Source: Cyprinodon diabolis (lineage: Eukaryota > Chordata > Actinopteri > Cyprinodontiformes > Cyprinodontidae). From it: a DNA stretch of 64,000 nucleotides. Shown one piece after another: positions 47,401 through 60,675 of this stretch. Made by a program: the position numbers and the translations under genes. The stretch spans positions 23,699,377-23,763,376 of the forward strand of contig CM060080.1 in NCBI GenBank assembly GCA_030533445.1. Direction: 5' to 3'. Each line of letters begins with the position of its first letter. The first letter of the stretch is position 1. The notes beneath the pieces were generated by a model. It made no database searches. It was given only the letters and a program-made list of their open reading frames with translations, and was not told where the DNA came from.

Positions 47401-49914
47401 AACGTTAAACTTACTAAAAAAGAAATAAATGCTTCAGATATGTTTCTAACAACCACAAATTTGCAACCCATGACTTTCAGGATATAGAAATAGTTTTTAA
47501 AAAATGTAATTTTTTAAAGATAATGCCCAATAAAATAAAACAATGTTTTAAAGATGACAAAATCATCATCAGTATATGTATAGTAGGTTACTATTATACA
47601 CCCATTTTTGGTACTTAAATGAAAAATGCAGAATGCTTGTTAATCTCCCAGGCTTCAGTACATTTTTGCCTTGAATGATTCATATGTCCCAGCTGAGAGG
47701 TTTAACAAACAAAAAGCATTCCCATGTAAACTTTAGAAGATGGTTAGAAAGGCATGAGGAGTAAAACAAATTTATAGGACACATGAAAGTTTTTTTCTCC
47801 ATTTGAAAACTTTTAAATATCTTAAATTATATAAAACAGAGAGGGGTCTTCCATCAAGATCTTGCTGCAAACTACTAATGATGCTTCTCCATATTTATGT
47901 TACAGTTCTTTAGTAAGAAAAGAAAAAAAACTAATGGGAATTTACAGCTTTAAAACTGCTGGAAACTTAAAGTGAAACTACATAAATTGTTTACTGTTAC
48001 TTGGATCTAAGAAAAACTAAATTTAGTGGGTCTTTAGCGGGTTTTTTTAAAAAATTTTTTAATATTGCTTCTATTTGTTGTTTATGTAAGCAATCCTATA
48101 ATCTTTTATTTATCGTTATCAATCTGGAAGTCTCAGCCCCTACTCTTACTCCACCTGTTAAGAATTGAACGTTTTTATTAAGGTTAAAAAAAGAAAGTTT
48201 TGAGGAGAAAATATGTAGCTGGGATAAAATATATCAGGCTTCAATTTGCTGAGTGCTCCCTTACTGCTGAATGTGATTAATTTACCAGGAGCTCTCAGCA
48301 GGGTTGCCTTTGAAACAGGTGGGACCTCCCATAGGGACCAGTATTTAATTATCTCCTCTCAAGGCTATCTCCATGGCAGCCTTCTGGGATTGACCTACAG
48401 CACATAACAACAGCCTATCAAAATTACAAATCTTTTTTTTTAAACTGCACAATTTAGATTCTAATTTCAGGATTTAAAAAAAACAGCCCCTCCACCCGAT
48501 TTGTGTGTAGGATCATTTCTATCCATTTTTTTGTTAAACTACATAACAATTTAAGATTTTCACAACATACCACACTGCAGTGGGGGTGTTGCTGTTTTAT
48601 GGAAATGATTCCTGTAGGCAGTTTTAGAAGACTGAAGTGTAGTGTGGGATTAAGTCAGCAGGAGAGAGGACCTTCACGTTGATTTCCTACAGGCCCCTCT
48701 GCAGCTCGGTGAAGCGATGTTGATGCAGAGGTCTGATGTAGCAGATCCCATAGGATCCTGTTTTTACTGTAACTCCTTTTACTGCAGATTGGGGGTTTCA
48801 GGTAGAATGAACTGTCAAAAATATTGACTTTGTTGATGATATTGTGATAAAAGAAAAAGCAAGCAAAAAATAAATAAGAAATAAAAGAATCAATATCCAG
48901 GAAAACAAATAGGCGGCTACTGTAAACTACTGCTTTTTATGACTATTTCAGTTATCCATTTTGTAGCAAGGAAAGCTGTCTTCTAAAACAGGAAGTGAGG
49001 CAGTCTACAGATGAATGGATGTGCAGCCGTTTGTTGACAAATAGAGAAGGTATTGAGTTAATTTGCTATAACAGTCAGCCCTTCAGAAAGCATGGAAACG
49101 CTAAAATAAAAAAACAACCCGAAGAGGTTAATCTTCTTAACCAATGAAAGACAATCACTTTTACCCCATAATTTTGAATTTGAAATAAGGAGCACCCCAT
49201 ATTTGAAGGAGGACACAGTACAGTGCAAAGACACTTTGGCCTGAGCAGGGAGTTAGCAGCCAGACCCCCAAGGTGGCATAAGGCTGTTACCAGCACAAAT
49301 TCTTACAGGTAAGAAAATCTTTGTCATGTTTGCTTAGTGCTTTCAGAATTAAACATCTAGTGACATCCTTGGATCACGTCTCTGTCCAAGTGATCCTCTG
49401 CATGCTTAGCTATTATATGTTAAGATAATCGGCTTCAGTTACAATTATTTTGCCTGACCCACATGAGAGACAGAGTATCTATAAATGCAGTCTGATAATA
49501 TATCATGTTTTTAGATTTCCCTTCCACCAAGACCCTGTACAGAATTAGCTCAAAGTGACTTTAAGCCCAACAGAATAAACTGGGTAAACTGACTGCTCAC
49601 TGACTTTAAACAGTTTTAGCAGGCAGACCAGGTCCTTGGAATATCACATGTTGACGGCCTCATTACTCTAGAACTGTTAAACTCTCATCAGTAAATTACA
49701 GATTGATTATGTTGGGAAAAGAAAAGTAAGACCGTAGCTGATTAGTCAGGTGATGGTTTTTCTGAGGAACATGTGAATGATTGTCTGTGCCCTGAAATTA
49801 TTATTTACTATTATTATTATTGTTTGCTCTGCAGTTATGATGTCATTCTTTTTGTCAGATTTTTAGGGACAGCAAAATGAAGATGCTTCAGGGGAAAAAA
49901 TAAATGGTGGATCT
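47401..49914. other. Sequence separating duplication blocks A and B in the first copy
   Basis: About 2.5 kb present only in the first copy of the duplication. No gene seen; the 48280-48790 part is less AT-rich than its surroundings. Confidence 0.4.
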
Positions 49915-50318
49915 GAGTTCCAGTCTGGGTTTGCAATGTTTTATTAGCTTAGAGCCCAGTAAAGTAACAGTGCAGGTCTGACATCAGATTTGATAAATGA
50001 AGGTTAAATGGAAGTGAGTCCAGAGCTCAGTCTGCACCCGAACCTGAGAAAACCCGACCAGACTTCCATCCCAAGGGGATGTGAGTTATCTCTTACCACC
50101 ATGTTGAGCTTTAAGCTGTAACGACCACGCCTCTACATACACTCTTCTCACAGTGACTGTTTCCTCTCAGCTATATCCTTCATCTCTCTCCTTCTACTAG
50201 AAATAGGAAGGCTGAGAACATTTACTTAAACTCACAGCCTCATTAAACTCATTTTATCATTATTCCAATAAAAAAAAAGTCAAAGTGTTTGCTATTTTAA
50301 AGGTATGTGAAGAAAACA
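49915..50318 (+). repeat. Tandem duplication, block B, first copy
   Basis: 'cagtctgggtttgcaatgtt', 'ggtctgacatcagatttgat', 'ccatcccaaggggatgtgag' and 'gctgtaacgaccacgcctct' recur in order at 50838-51225. Not a repeat family that I recognise. Confidence 0.75.
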
Positions 50319-51225
50319 AAGTCCTTCGATCAGATATCATAGACTGACTGCACCATTGCCGTGATAACACATAAGAGAGGCAGCATCATGCTGTGGGAAT
50401 GTTTTTCTTTCCTATGGGCGTCAAAGATAAAGTGGTGTAAATGTAGAGTAATACTAAAAGAAAACCTGTAAAGAAAGGATTAGTGCTTCACCTTTCAGTA
50501 ATACAGAGACTGTTAATATATCACTAGAGCTGATTTGTCAAAAAGTGTAGATTAACCTCAGACTATGATATTCAAAGAAGCTCTTTCTCAAATCTGATAG
50601 GCAACAAAATGTAAATCTGCCCACACATATTACGCTTCACTAATCTGGGTGAAATTTTGGCCTAACTATTCTAAACCTTTAGACAAAACAGTTTAGAATT
50701 CAGGGGAAAAAATCCTAAAAAAAAAAAAGAAAATAATGTTTTCCTACAGTAAGCCAACACTTAAAGTAAATTTTATTTTGAAATCCTATTATCTGTTTAA
50801 TTTATTTGTTAATTTAAAAGTTGCAAAAACATTAATTTTCAGTCTGGGTTTGTGATGTTTTATCAGCTACACTTAGAGCCCAGTGAAGTAACAGTTCAGG
50901 TCTGACATCAGATTTGATAAATGGCAGCGAGCTCAGAGCTGGGTCTGCACCCGAATCTGAAAAAACGCGACCAGATGTCCATCCCAAGGGGATATGAGTC
51001 ATCTCTTGCCACCATGTTGGGCTTTAAGCTGTAACGACCACGCCTCTCCTCACAGTGACAGTTTCCGCTCAGCTGTATCCTCCATCTCTCTCCTTCTAGT
51101 AGACACAGGAGGGCTGGGAAAATGTACCTGAACTGCCTGCATGTTTTAAAGTTTATTAATTTAGTATCATTATTCTATAAAAAAATGTGTAAAAGGGTTT
51201 TTTATTTTAAACGCATGCTTCGGGA
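50319..51225 (+). repeat. Tandem duplication, second copy (blocks A and B adjacent)
   Basis: Carries A (to about 50837) directly followed by B (50838 onward). The homology to the first copy runs through both blocks and past them, so it is a local duplication rather than two unrelated insertions. Confidence 0.7.
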
Positions 51226-53374
51226 TTGAATGCTGTAAATACAGATGATGCATTCGTTCATGTTTTTAAGCTGCTATGCAGGCTCCAAAGTAGAATCAAT
51301 AAAACAGTTTGTCACCAACACAACTAAAACATTTTTGCCTTTTTTATTTGTTGTAGAGTTTTGTTGAGATTAGTAAATAAGTGAAGATTAAATCAACCTT
51401 CAGAAAGATAAGCTTTAAAACCCACCTTCCTTCAGTGACATCACTACAGGCAACCAATCGATCAATTTGTACTTTATTTCCTCTTTCTTTTCATAATCGC
51501 TCTACACTTCTTATAATGCTAGCGAACAGGTTTGTCTTCTATGATGTCATCAACATGGAGGAGAAATCTGAAATACAAATTTAGAATCAGCAGTTTCTTC
51601 TTCAGAGCTTTTTTATGGAAATAAATATGGTTTGTTACATTTTTCTTTAAGAAATAATCCACTACTTGATAGTAAAACTATTATCAAAATCTTTATTAAA
51701 TTCAGTCTTCCTCTGCATCCTTACAATATGTAATTTTTTGCTATGTAACATTGAATAAGCACATGTTTACATTTTTTTCACACTTTTACAAGCTGTTAAA
51801 CAGATTTAAATATGTTGTCACAACTTTCATTTTAAAGGGCCCCAAATCTGACTTTATTTTGTGCAAAACGCTTTGCTTTAAAAAGTAGCAAAAAGACAAC
51901 AAAGGAAGAAAGACATCTTAAAAGATCCATCTGATGCATCATTCATCAGATTAGTATATTTTGTAAAAGCTTCCAGCTAATAATTGGAACCATATCCATC
52001 TTTCAATTGCAATCATTTTAAATGTATAAACTATGTTCTGTAGTCTAGCGCTTTTTTTAAACCACGAATAGTTCAAATGTAAAAGTGCTTAAAACCTAAC
52101 TTAACAGTTAAACAAAGTTTTCATATATTTTTCTAAAATAAGCATAGGTTGTAAGGGTAAGACAGTCTTCCACGAGAAGATCACATTTAAAATGTGTCCG
52201 TTATCCAGAAACTAAACAAGGGTTAATCATTTCTATTTAGGAGCCTCTCTGTGCCTAAATAATTCACAAGACAACTAAAACAAACCCCAAAAGATTTATC
52301 TAAAAAAACTGCCTTCTCCTGTGGTCTGAAAATAAGTAAACAGACAGCAAATCAAAAGAACAACCTCAGATAAGAAAGATCAGACCTCATTTGGGTTGAA
52401 CTATAAAAAAAATAATAGGGTTAAGATTGAGAAAGTGCTTTGTAGAATATTCAATAATCCCACCATTTTAAATTAATATATGTTTCAACAAAAACCTTCA
52501 ATGTAATTCTGTTCACGTGTTCTGCCAGGCATCAACCCAAGCACTGCTTAACTTGAAAGTAAAATCGTCGTCCACATTGTTTATTCCTATTTAATGAGGC
52601 TGGTATCTTCTGACACCCCTGAACACACAGGACTAGTAATAGCATACAGTAATCACCCATCTGTGTATAATTACAACCCAGTGTAAATGCAAGCGTGCTG
52701 TGAAGGCTTTGTAGGAGAACACTAATAAACAGCATCATGGACATCTCACAGAGCACTGTACTAATGTAATCCTGCAGACCTGGTAAAACATACTAAAGCC
52801 TACAGACAGTGAAAACTGAACTTTATTCAGAGAAGATGCCAAGATGCCTTGTGCAGCCTCTCTACAGCTTTGGGGGAGCTTCAGAGATCAACAGCCCAGG
52901 TGGGAGAATATTATATAGGCAAGTCTGGACCAGAACCAAATGAGAATCCATAGAAACACTTTAATATTGAACACTCTCCATCCAAAAATTGAAAAGTTGT
53001 TTCTCTGTAAATGTGCTAAGCTCAAGAAGCTGTAACTCTGTTTAAATTCGCAAATGAAAATCAAATTTTTTAGTTTGGAATTTCTTAACTTGCTTTCCAA
53101 AATCACAATTTTCTTTCTTACATTTAATTCTTAAGATTTACCGACCAAATAAAGCCCCATTGAAATACATTTAATTTTGCTGATTCATTGTGGCAAAAAG
53201 GGAAAATTTTTCAAGGCACTGTGCAAACATCTATAAACGCCTTTTCAAAGAGTTATCTGCAAAAATATTGTGATGCAATTTGTTCCTTTAGCCAAATTAA
53301 CAAATCTCACATTACTCTCTTTTAGAACATATGGCTGACTTGACATCAAATAATTAAATCATCTGCTTGAGTGA
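51226..53374. other. Gene-free AT-rich sequence with a Tc1-like relic
   Basis: No coding exon seen. 52735-52930 holds Tc1-like text ('gacatctcacagagcactgt', 'tgggggagcttcagagatca', 'gcccaggtgggagaat'). Confidence 0.45.
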
Positions 53375-53960
53375 ATAGGTTCAAGAGGCATGAGGTCATA
53401 CGCTGTGAGGTCTGACTCACAGGCAGTTTCCTGCAGTATCCATCCAAACACATAAACTCCTCCATCAGAAGAAGCAATACAATCCATTGGCTGTGCAAAT
53501 TGTAGGTCCAAACATATAAACAGACACCAGTCAGTTGATGCTGTAATTATTTTCTTGCTGCCTCCTCTGATGAATGCGCCTCCTGTTTAGCACACAACCT
53601 TGGCTTTGATTCTGCAAATCTGTCATGCTGACACTACAAGGCCTGTCCTCGCTGTTTACATCAAAGTGAGGTGGTGGCTGCTCAGCGGAAATCAGATGAT
53701 TTAATTTGGATCGTGATTGTAAATAATGGCTGTCACTGGCACCACAGAAGTCTAACCTCTCATCCAAGCGATTCCCTTTTTAAGACATCAAAATTACACT
53801 GATCAGCATTGTGTAATGTGCCTCTCTGCTCCGTGCTGAGCAACAACAAGAGAGCTCAAATCGATACACCTCCCTCACACTCTGCTGGAGAGGAGCAGGG
53901 TGGCTGGTGTTATTTCCACTTTTAAGCTCGCTACATGTGCTTTTTATGAAGTGGAACTGT
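53375..53960. promoter_or_regulatory. Low-repeat block, candidate conserved non-coding element
   Basis: Roughly 590 bp of balanced composition inside AT-rich, repeat-filled DNA, with no repeat family that I recognise, no splice-consistent frame, and several A/T-rich homeobox-like motifs (for example GATGATTTAATTTGGATC). Candidate only. Confidence 0.2.
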
Positions 53961-55600
53961 GGCACAGTCTGGGAGATGTGGACATATAACCCCTCTAATC
54001 ATACAGTTGCTTATACGTATACTGTATAAGAGCTTCAGTTTAAATCAGATCAAACTCCCAAGATCACAAGATCGTTGTGATGGGCCTGCTCTCTTTTCTT
54101 TTGTACCTACGCCTTCAAAAGTTGCAGTGCTCATGATTGGACTCTGAGCTGTTCATGTAAATCTATTTGATATCCACGTTTGAAAGAACAGGGAGCATAT
54201 TGAATTACCTAAATATATATTTTAATCTACTTAATTTGTATGGCTCTAAATTAGTGGTTCAAAAATGTTAATACGAAGGTACTTTCAGCTTCTTAAGATA
54301 TTTCTAAGGATTTAAACATGAGTCGAATTCGTCATGTTTGTTCAATCTGGAAAAAAAACATTGCAATACAGACAGACTGGAAATGGTTGAAAGAAATAGC
54401 AACGCTCCTATTAGAAAAATTTGAAGTCATGTCTCTAAAGTTGACTTTCTGATCATAAGTCTTTCCTGCATCTAAAATGCAGTGATAGCTGCAGTAAAAA
54501 AATTTATTTTCACTTCTGAGAGTTTGTATTTCACTAAATTTTGTTTGTGCAATAACATCTACTCTGCAGTGTTTTCTGTATTGAATCACAGCCTGGAGTC
54601 TTAATGCTTGTAATGGTTGTTGCATGTTCTCCCTTTTCGGGAATTGGTTCTCCTCTGGGACACCAATTTCATCCCTTTGTCCAAAAATGTTCAAGTTAGT
54701 CTAGTTGGTTTGTCCTTGGTAATGAGGGCTTGTGTGCTCTGTGTTGCCTTGTAATAAACGGCTAACCCGACCAGGTCATGGCTCATATCCTGCATCAGTG
54801 ACCCAGCAAAGGTGAGCTGGATGGATAAATACTGTACATGCATTATTGTTCTTTGAAAAAAACATATTTTAAACATATAAAATGCAAACAAAAACTTTAT
54901 GATTTACTACTATCACGAGTAAATTTATATATTTTTATCTGTGGAACTGAAGGAAATCATGTCTAAGTGGACATTTGGCAAAAAATGTTATTTTAAATTT
55001 ATTTTTTTCTGAAATGTATTTTAATTGAAACATTTATCTTATGTGTTTATGTATTTTAGCCTTAGCTTTTATCTTATGTTCCTTAACTGTGATTCCAGGT
55101 GATGTGGTACCAGGTGCCTATCTCCAGAGGTCATTGGCTAAGATGCTGTATAATGGCACCACAGTTTATCCTCCACTGCCAAATCCATTCCACTATATAA
55201 ACACTATAGCTGAATCCTATTTCAACTTTTAACTTCCTCTTGTGAGGGGGCAAGGGCTGATTTATTTTTTATTTTTTTGCAATTATCTCTACTTTCTACT
55301 CCTTACATTTTAAAAATAGTCTTGTTAGTTTTGTTTAATTTAAGAAAATTTTAGGTATGGCCTGTTGGTATTTAAAAAAAAAAAAAAACATAAAATAATT
55401 AGCTTCATCCAGACAATTAATTTCTTTCTGGTTGGACTCACTCCTGCACCAACTTGTTTTTCAAGATGATGCTAGGATACATTTGATGCTCTTATCAGTA
55501 GTTATAAAAAAGTATAAGGAAGTTATCATCAAGAATCTTAGAAAAATTTTTATTTAATACAATTGCACAGTAACAAGTATAAGGTTTATATTTTATTGAT
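53961..55600. other. Gene-free sequence
   Basis: No gene found. The 120-codon minus frame at 54332-54694 has no recognisable domain and no supporting splice context. Confidence 0.4.
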
Positions 55601-55960
55601 CCATTACTTTATTTCATCCATCCATCAATTTTCTTACACGCTTAATCCCAAGTGGGGTCGTGAGGGCTGTTGGTGCCTATCTCCAGTTGTCTACGGGCGA
55701 GAGGCAGGGTACACCCTCGACAGGTCGCCAGTCCATTGCTGCGCAACACAGAGAAAAAACAGGACAAACAACCATTCACACACACACTCACACCTAAGGA
55801 GAATTTAGAGAAGCCAATTAACCTAACAGTCATGTTTTTGGACTATGGGAGGAAGCCGTAGTACCCAGAGAGAAACCATGCATGCTAGGAGAGAACATGC
55901 AAACTCCATGCAGAAAGACCCTAACCCTTGCTGCAAGGCAGCAGTACTACCCACTGCTCA
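55601..55960 (+). repeat. Abundant teleost retroelement fragment
   Basis: 'catccatccatcaattttct', 'gaggcagggtacaccctcga', 'caggtcgccagtccattgct', 'acagtcatgtttttggacta' and 'gagaacatgcaaactccatg' follow one another as in a very common fish retroelement. Family not fixed. Confidence 0.75.
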
Positions 55961-56735
55961 TTACTTTATTTCTCAATTTAATTTAAGTAGTTTTTAAAAT
56001 GGTAATTTTGCACTTTTACTTGAGTAAAAAGCTTAAGTTGATATTCTAACTCCTAAAAAGTGTTTAAATAGTAAGATTTATACTTCTATTTGAGTAATAA
56101 ACATGAATACTCTTAATACTCTGTTGTATTCTAATGTTCTTTTTCTAAAAAACAGAAAAAAGGGAGGAAAATATTAGCCTGGGTGCCATTCCGAACTCAG
56201 TCCCGCCCACAACATTTGAGGTCGGGAAGTTCGGTCTGGCATTGCTCAACAGTAGCGCGAGTATGCTCGCACAATATCTGGCGGGCCAATCAAATTGTCA
56301 GGGCGGGCTTTATACGATGATGGACAGATGATCAACAGTACCGTAATCAACCACGTGACCAAAGCGCGCTTGGGTGACAACAACAATGGCTGCCGCTGGA
56401 GAGTTGAGGTGAGTAGATTCTGCTATTAGGTCTGTTCTAGAAGATATCGACAGCAAATTAATTTTAAAAGGGAAACAGAGAAATGCGATCAACGCTCTTC
56501 TTCTTATTCTAGGCGTGCAACTGCACACTTTGACAACAACTATGCGTCGCTTAACATACGTCACGCACTCCGTTGCTCTTATTGGTTGTAGGTCTATCCA
56601 ATTGAATGCAGAGGCATTTTTTTCCTGGTTCGTTCAAAACACGCCCCATAATCACAGCTCTATGGAGCAGTATCAGACTCATATTCTGACTAGCAAGGAG
56701 TAGCTAGCCTAGGCTAGCGCTAGCCTAGCATTGCT

Positions 56736-57599
56736 ATGGCTTCTCTCTCTCCCTCCCTTGACTCTTTTCCAACTCTTCCTTCTTCCTCTCCTCTCTCCTG
56801 CTCTCTGTGTCAGATGTTCAGTTATTCCTCTGCCTCCTTTAGTGATAATGGGATGTGTAATAAATGTAGTATTTTTGTAGCTTTGGAGGCGAGGGTGTCA
56901 GAGTTAGAATCCAGGCTTCAGGCTGTTGAACATCCAGGAGTTAAAGTAGGCCCCCAAAGTAGCTGTCCTCCAAAAGTGCCTGAGCAGCCAGGCGATTGGG
57001 TAACTGTACGCAGAAAGCGTAGTTGTGGATCTCTGCCCACTGGTCATCACCAACCCGTTCACGTTTCTAACCGGTTTTCCCCACTCAGTGACACACCCAC
57101 TGAGAAGCCCACTCTGGTGATTGGCAGCTCCATAGTCAGAAACGTGGCATTAGAGACACCAGGGACCATAGTCAAATGTTTGCCGGGGGCCAGAACGGGC
57201 GACATCAAATCCTACCTGAAACTGCTGGCTAAGGATAAGGTTAAATACAGTAAGATTGTTATTCACGCTGGTGGTAATGACACCCGGTTACGCCGATTGG
57301 AGGTCACTAAAATTAGTGTTGCTTCGGTGTGTAAGTTTGCCAAAAAAATGTCGGACTCCGTAATTTTCTCTGGTCCCCTCCCTGATCTGACCAGTGATGA
57401 CATGTTTAGCCGCATGTCGTCATTCAACCGCTGGTTGTCTAGGTGGTGTCCTGAAAACAACGTGGGCTACATTAATAATTGGCAATCCTTTTGGGGAAAG
57501 CCTGGTCTGATTCGGAGAGACGGCATCCATCCCACTTTGGATGGTGCAGCTCTTCTTTCTAGGAATCTGGCCACATTTATTAGTCCTCCAAAACCCTGA
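56736..57599 (+). CDS. LINE ORF1 protein with SGNH-type esterase domain, 287 residues
   Basis: Intact frame. Residues about 1-70 hold a Ser/Pro-rich start and a CxxC...CNKC cysteine cluster followed by a short coiled-coil-like helix ([16 protein letters not shown]). From about 125 comes an SGNH hydrolase-like fold: block [11 protein letters not shown] with the nucleophile-like Ser, block [11 protein letters not shown], and block V RRDGIHPT with the Asp-x-x-His pair. ORF1 proteins with such esterase domains are known in the CR1/L2 group, where they likely act in RNP or membrane binding. The ATG lies just after the GCTAGC leader; the stop precedes ORF2 by nine bases. Confidence 0.85.
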   Translation: MASLSPSLDSFPTLPSSSPLSCSLCQMFSYSSASFSDNGMCNKCSIFVALEARVSELESRLQAVEHPGVKVGPQSSCPPKVPEQPGDWVTVRRKRSCGSLPTGHHQPVHVSNRFSPLSDTPTEKPTLVIGSSIVRNVALETPGTIVKCLPGARTGDIKSYLKLLAKDKVKYSKIVIHAGGNDTRLRRLEVTKISVASVCKFAKKMSDSVIFSGPLPDLTSDDMFSRMSSFNRWLSRWCPENNVGYINNWQSFWGKPGLIRRDGIHPTLDGAALLSRNLATFISPPKP

Positions 57600-57608
57600 C
57601 CACCCAGG

Positions 57609-60600
57609 GTGCAGACCAGGAAGCAGAGTTGTAGTTTAACACACATCTCTGCAGCTTCTCTACTGTTACCCACTCTTTACTCCATCCAGACAGTGTCTTG
57701 CCCACGACCAAAATCTAATAAATTAGCAAAGATTCCCAAAGGAGTAAATCATGATAATCTAATTAAAATCAAAATAACTCCAATTGGGGAAAAAGTTAAA
57801 ACAATTAAATGCGGTCTGTTTAACATAAGATCTCTTTCCTCTAAAAGTCTGCTAGTTAATGACTTGATTTGTGATAATCACATTGACTTGTTTTGCCTTA
57901 CAGAAACCTGGCTGCAGCAAGAGGATTATGTGAGCATAAACGAGGCAACTCCTTCAAGCTATTTAAATTTTCACATACCCAGAAGTTCTGGGCGAGGAGG
58001 AGGAGTAGCAACAATCTTCCAGTCTGACTTACTGATTACTCCCAAAACAGTTAATACCTACAACTCTTTTGAACATTTAACCCTTAATTTCCCTCATCCA
58101 AATTTCAAGGCAAGAAAACCTCTTCTTTTTGTAACTTTGTATCGTCCGCCAGGTCCTTACTCTGAATTTTTAGATGAGTTTTCAGAGTTCCTTTCTGATT
58201 TGGTATTAAATACTGACAGGGTCATCATAGTGGGAGATTTTAACATCCATGCTGACATTGAAGGCGATAGCTTAAGAGCAGCCTTTAATGCTATCTTAGA
58301 CACTATTGGCTTTGTTCAAAATGTGAATAGTCCCACACATTCTCATCTTCATACTTTGGATCTTGTGCTGACATACGGCATAGAATGTGAAGAAATAACA
58401 GTATTTCCTCACAACCCTGTCCTCTCTGACCACTTTCTAATAACCTTCAGGATTACTTTAACAGAGTTCTCCTCCCCCAAAAGAAGGTTCAATTTTAGTA
58501 GATCTTTATCAGATGGTGCAGTTATAAATTTTAAAGAATCTGCTTCACTTTCTCTCTCCTCTGTGTCGCTGAGCAGTGCTGCAGAGTGCAAAAGCATAGC
58601 TTATTCCCCTTCACAGGTTGATGATTTTGTTGATGGGATTGCTAGTTCTCTGCGTACTGCCTTAGACAACGCAGCTCCCTTGAAAATGAAAACCGTTGAA
58701 AATAGAAAGCTTGCTCCTTGGTTTAATGCAGAGCTGCGTACTTTGAAGCAAAATGCTAGGAAACTGGAAAGAAAATATCGCTCCACAGGCCTGCGGGAGT
58801 CCTTCCTAGTCTGGAAAAATGGTTTACTGCTGTATAAGAGGACCCTTTGTAAAGCAAGAGCAGCATACTTCTCCTCATTAATAGAGGAGAATAAGAATAA
58901 TCCTAGATTTCTTTTTAATACAGTTGCCAAACTCACCCAGAGCCATAGCTCTGTTGAACCGTCCATTCCACCTGCTCTTAGCCGCAATGATTTTATGGGA
59001 TTCTTTATAAATAAGATTGATCTTATTAAAAATAAGATCATAAGCACTCCTCTATCCGCGATTGTACCTGAGGTAGTCATGGAATCTGAACCGGGTTTAG
59101 ACTGCTTTGATCCAGTTGAACTTTCTGAATTAGCAAAATTATTGTCTTCATCTAAGCCTTCAACTTGTATGTTAGATCCACTTCCAACCAGGTTATTTAA
59201 GGAGGTATTCCCTTTGATCTCCTCCTCCATTTTAGATGTGATTAATCTATCTCTGTTACAGGGATATGTACCTAAAGCTTTTAAGGTTGCTGTAATTAAA
59301 CCTCTGCTTAAGAAACCGTCTCTTGACCCAGATGACTTGGTTAATTATAGACCTATATCCAATCTTCCTTTCTTATCCAAAATTCTTGAGAAAGTAGTTG
59401 CCAAACAAGTTTGCGACCACTTACACCATAATGAACTTTTTGAAGAGTTTCAGTCTGGCTTTAGAGCTCATCATAGCACTGAAACAGCTCTGGTGAAAGT
59501 CACTAATGATATTCTCATGGCCTCAGATAATGGACTCGTATCTGTGCTCGTCCTGTTGGATCTTAGTGCTGCATTTGATACAGTTGACCATAATATTCTT
59601 TTAGAAAGACTTGAATATTTTGTTGGAATTAAAGGAACAGCACTAGACTGGTTTAAATCTTATCTATCTGATTGATCGAATTCAGTTTGTTTATGTTAAT
59701 GATAGATCTTCAACACGCTCAAACGTTACCTGTGGAGTACCACAGGGATCAGTGCTAGGACCAATTCTCTTTACTTTATACATGCTCCCAATTGGTAGAG
59801 TTATTAGACAGCATGGGATTAATTTCCACTGTTATGCTGATGATACCCAGCTATATCTGTCTATAAATCCAGATGAAGCTAACCCATTACATAGATTACA
59901 GGCATGTCTTGAAGACATAAAAACCTGGATGACTCTTAACTTTCTGCTTCTGAATGCAGACAAAACAGAAGTTATAGTCTTTGGACCAGAGTCTCTGAAA
60001 AAGAAGCTGATTAGCCAGTCACTTCATTTGGATGGGATTAAACTGATTTCAGATAATAAAGTAAAAAATCTTGGTGTTATTTTTGATCAGGACCTGTCAT
60101 TTAAATCCCAGATCAAAGAGGTTTCTAGAATTTCCTTCTTTCATCTGAGGAATATTGCAAAAATTAGAAATCTCCTGTCCAGGGGTGATGCTGAGAAACT
60201 AGTCCATGCATTTGTTACTTCAAGGCTGGACTATTGTAATTCTTTACTATCAGGAAGTCCACAAACTGTAGTTAAAAGCCTTCAGCTGATCCAAAATGCT
60301 GCAGCCAGAGTTCTGATGAAAATTAAAAAGAGAGATCATATCTCTCCTATCCTGGCTTCTCTTCATTGGCTTCCTGTTAAATCAAGAATTGAATTTAAAA
60401 TCCTCCTTCTCACATATAAAGCCTTAAATGGCCAAGCTCCATCTTATATCAGAGATCTGATTGTTCCTTATGTTCCTAACAGAGCACTTCGCTCTCAATC
60501 TGCAGGTTTACTAGTGGTTCCTAGAATTTCTAAAAGTAGAATGGGAGGCAGATCTTTTAGTTATCAGGCTCCTCTCCTGTGGAACCAACTACCAGTTTTA

Positions 60601-60675
60601 GTCCGTGAGGCAGACACTCTGTCTACTTTTAAGACTAGGCTTAAAACTTTCCTTTTTGATAAAGCTTATAGTTAG
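57609..60675 (+). pseudogene. LINE ORF2 (endonuclease and reverse transcriptase), single frameshift
   Basis: The first frame (57609-59675, 688 codons) carries the apurinic-like endonuclease: [23 protein letters not shown] at about residue 207, and SDHFLITF at about 272. The RT starts about residue 520, with [13 protein letters not shown] and motif [15 protein letters not shown]. At 59670-59678 a TGAT TGAT duplication adds 4 bp and stops the frame. The rest continues in another frame (59752-60675 from its first ATG) with PQGSVLGP, the catalytic YADD (59833-59844) and the C-terminal LINE region ending before 60676. Apart from that break I see no other stop, so this is a young copy. Confidence 0.9.

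Noticed and set aside
54332..54694. 120-codon minus frame as a gene
   Set aside because: No domain, no promoter or splice support, AT-rich surroundings.
56736..57599. LINE ORF1 as a host esterase gene
   Set aside because: It lies nine bases before an ORF2 with endonuclease and RT, inside a LINE.
58601..59230. 209-codon minus frame
   Set aside because: Antisense shadow of LINE ORF2.
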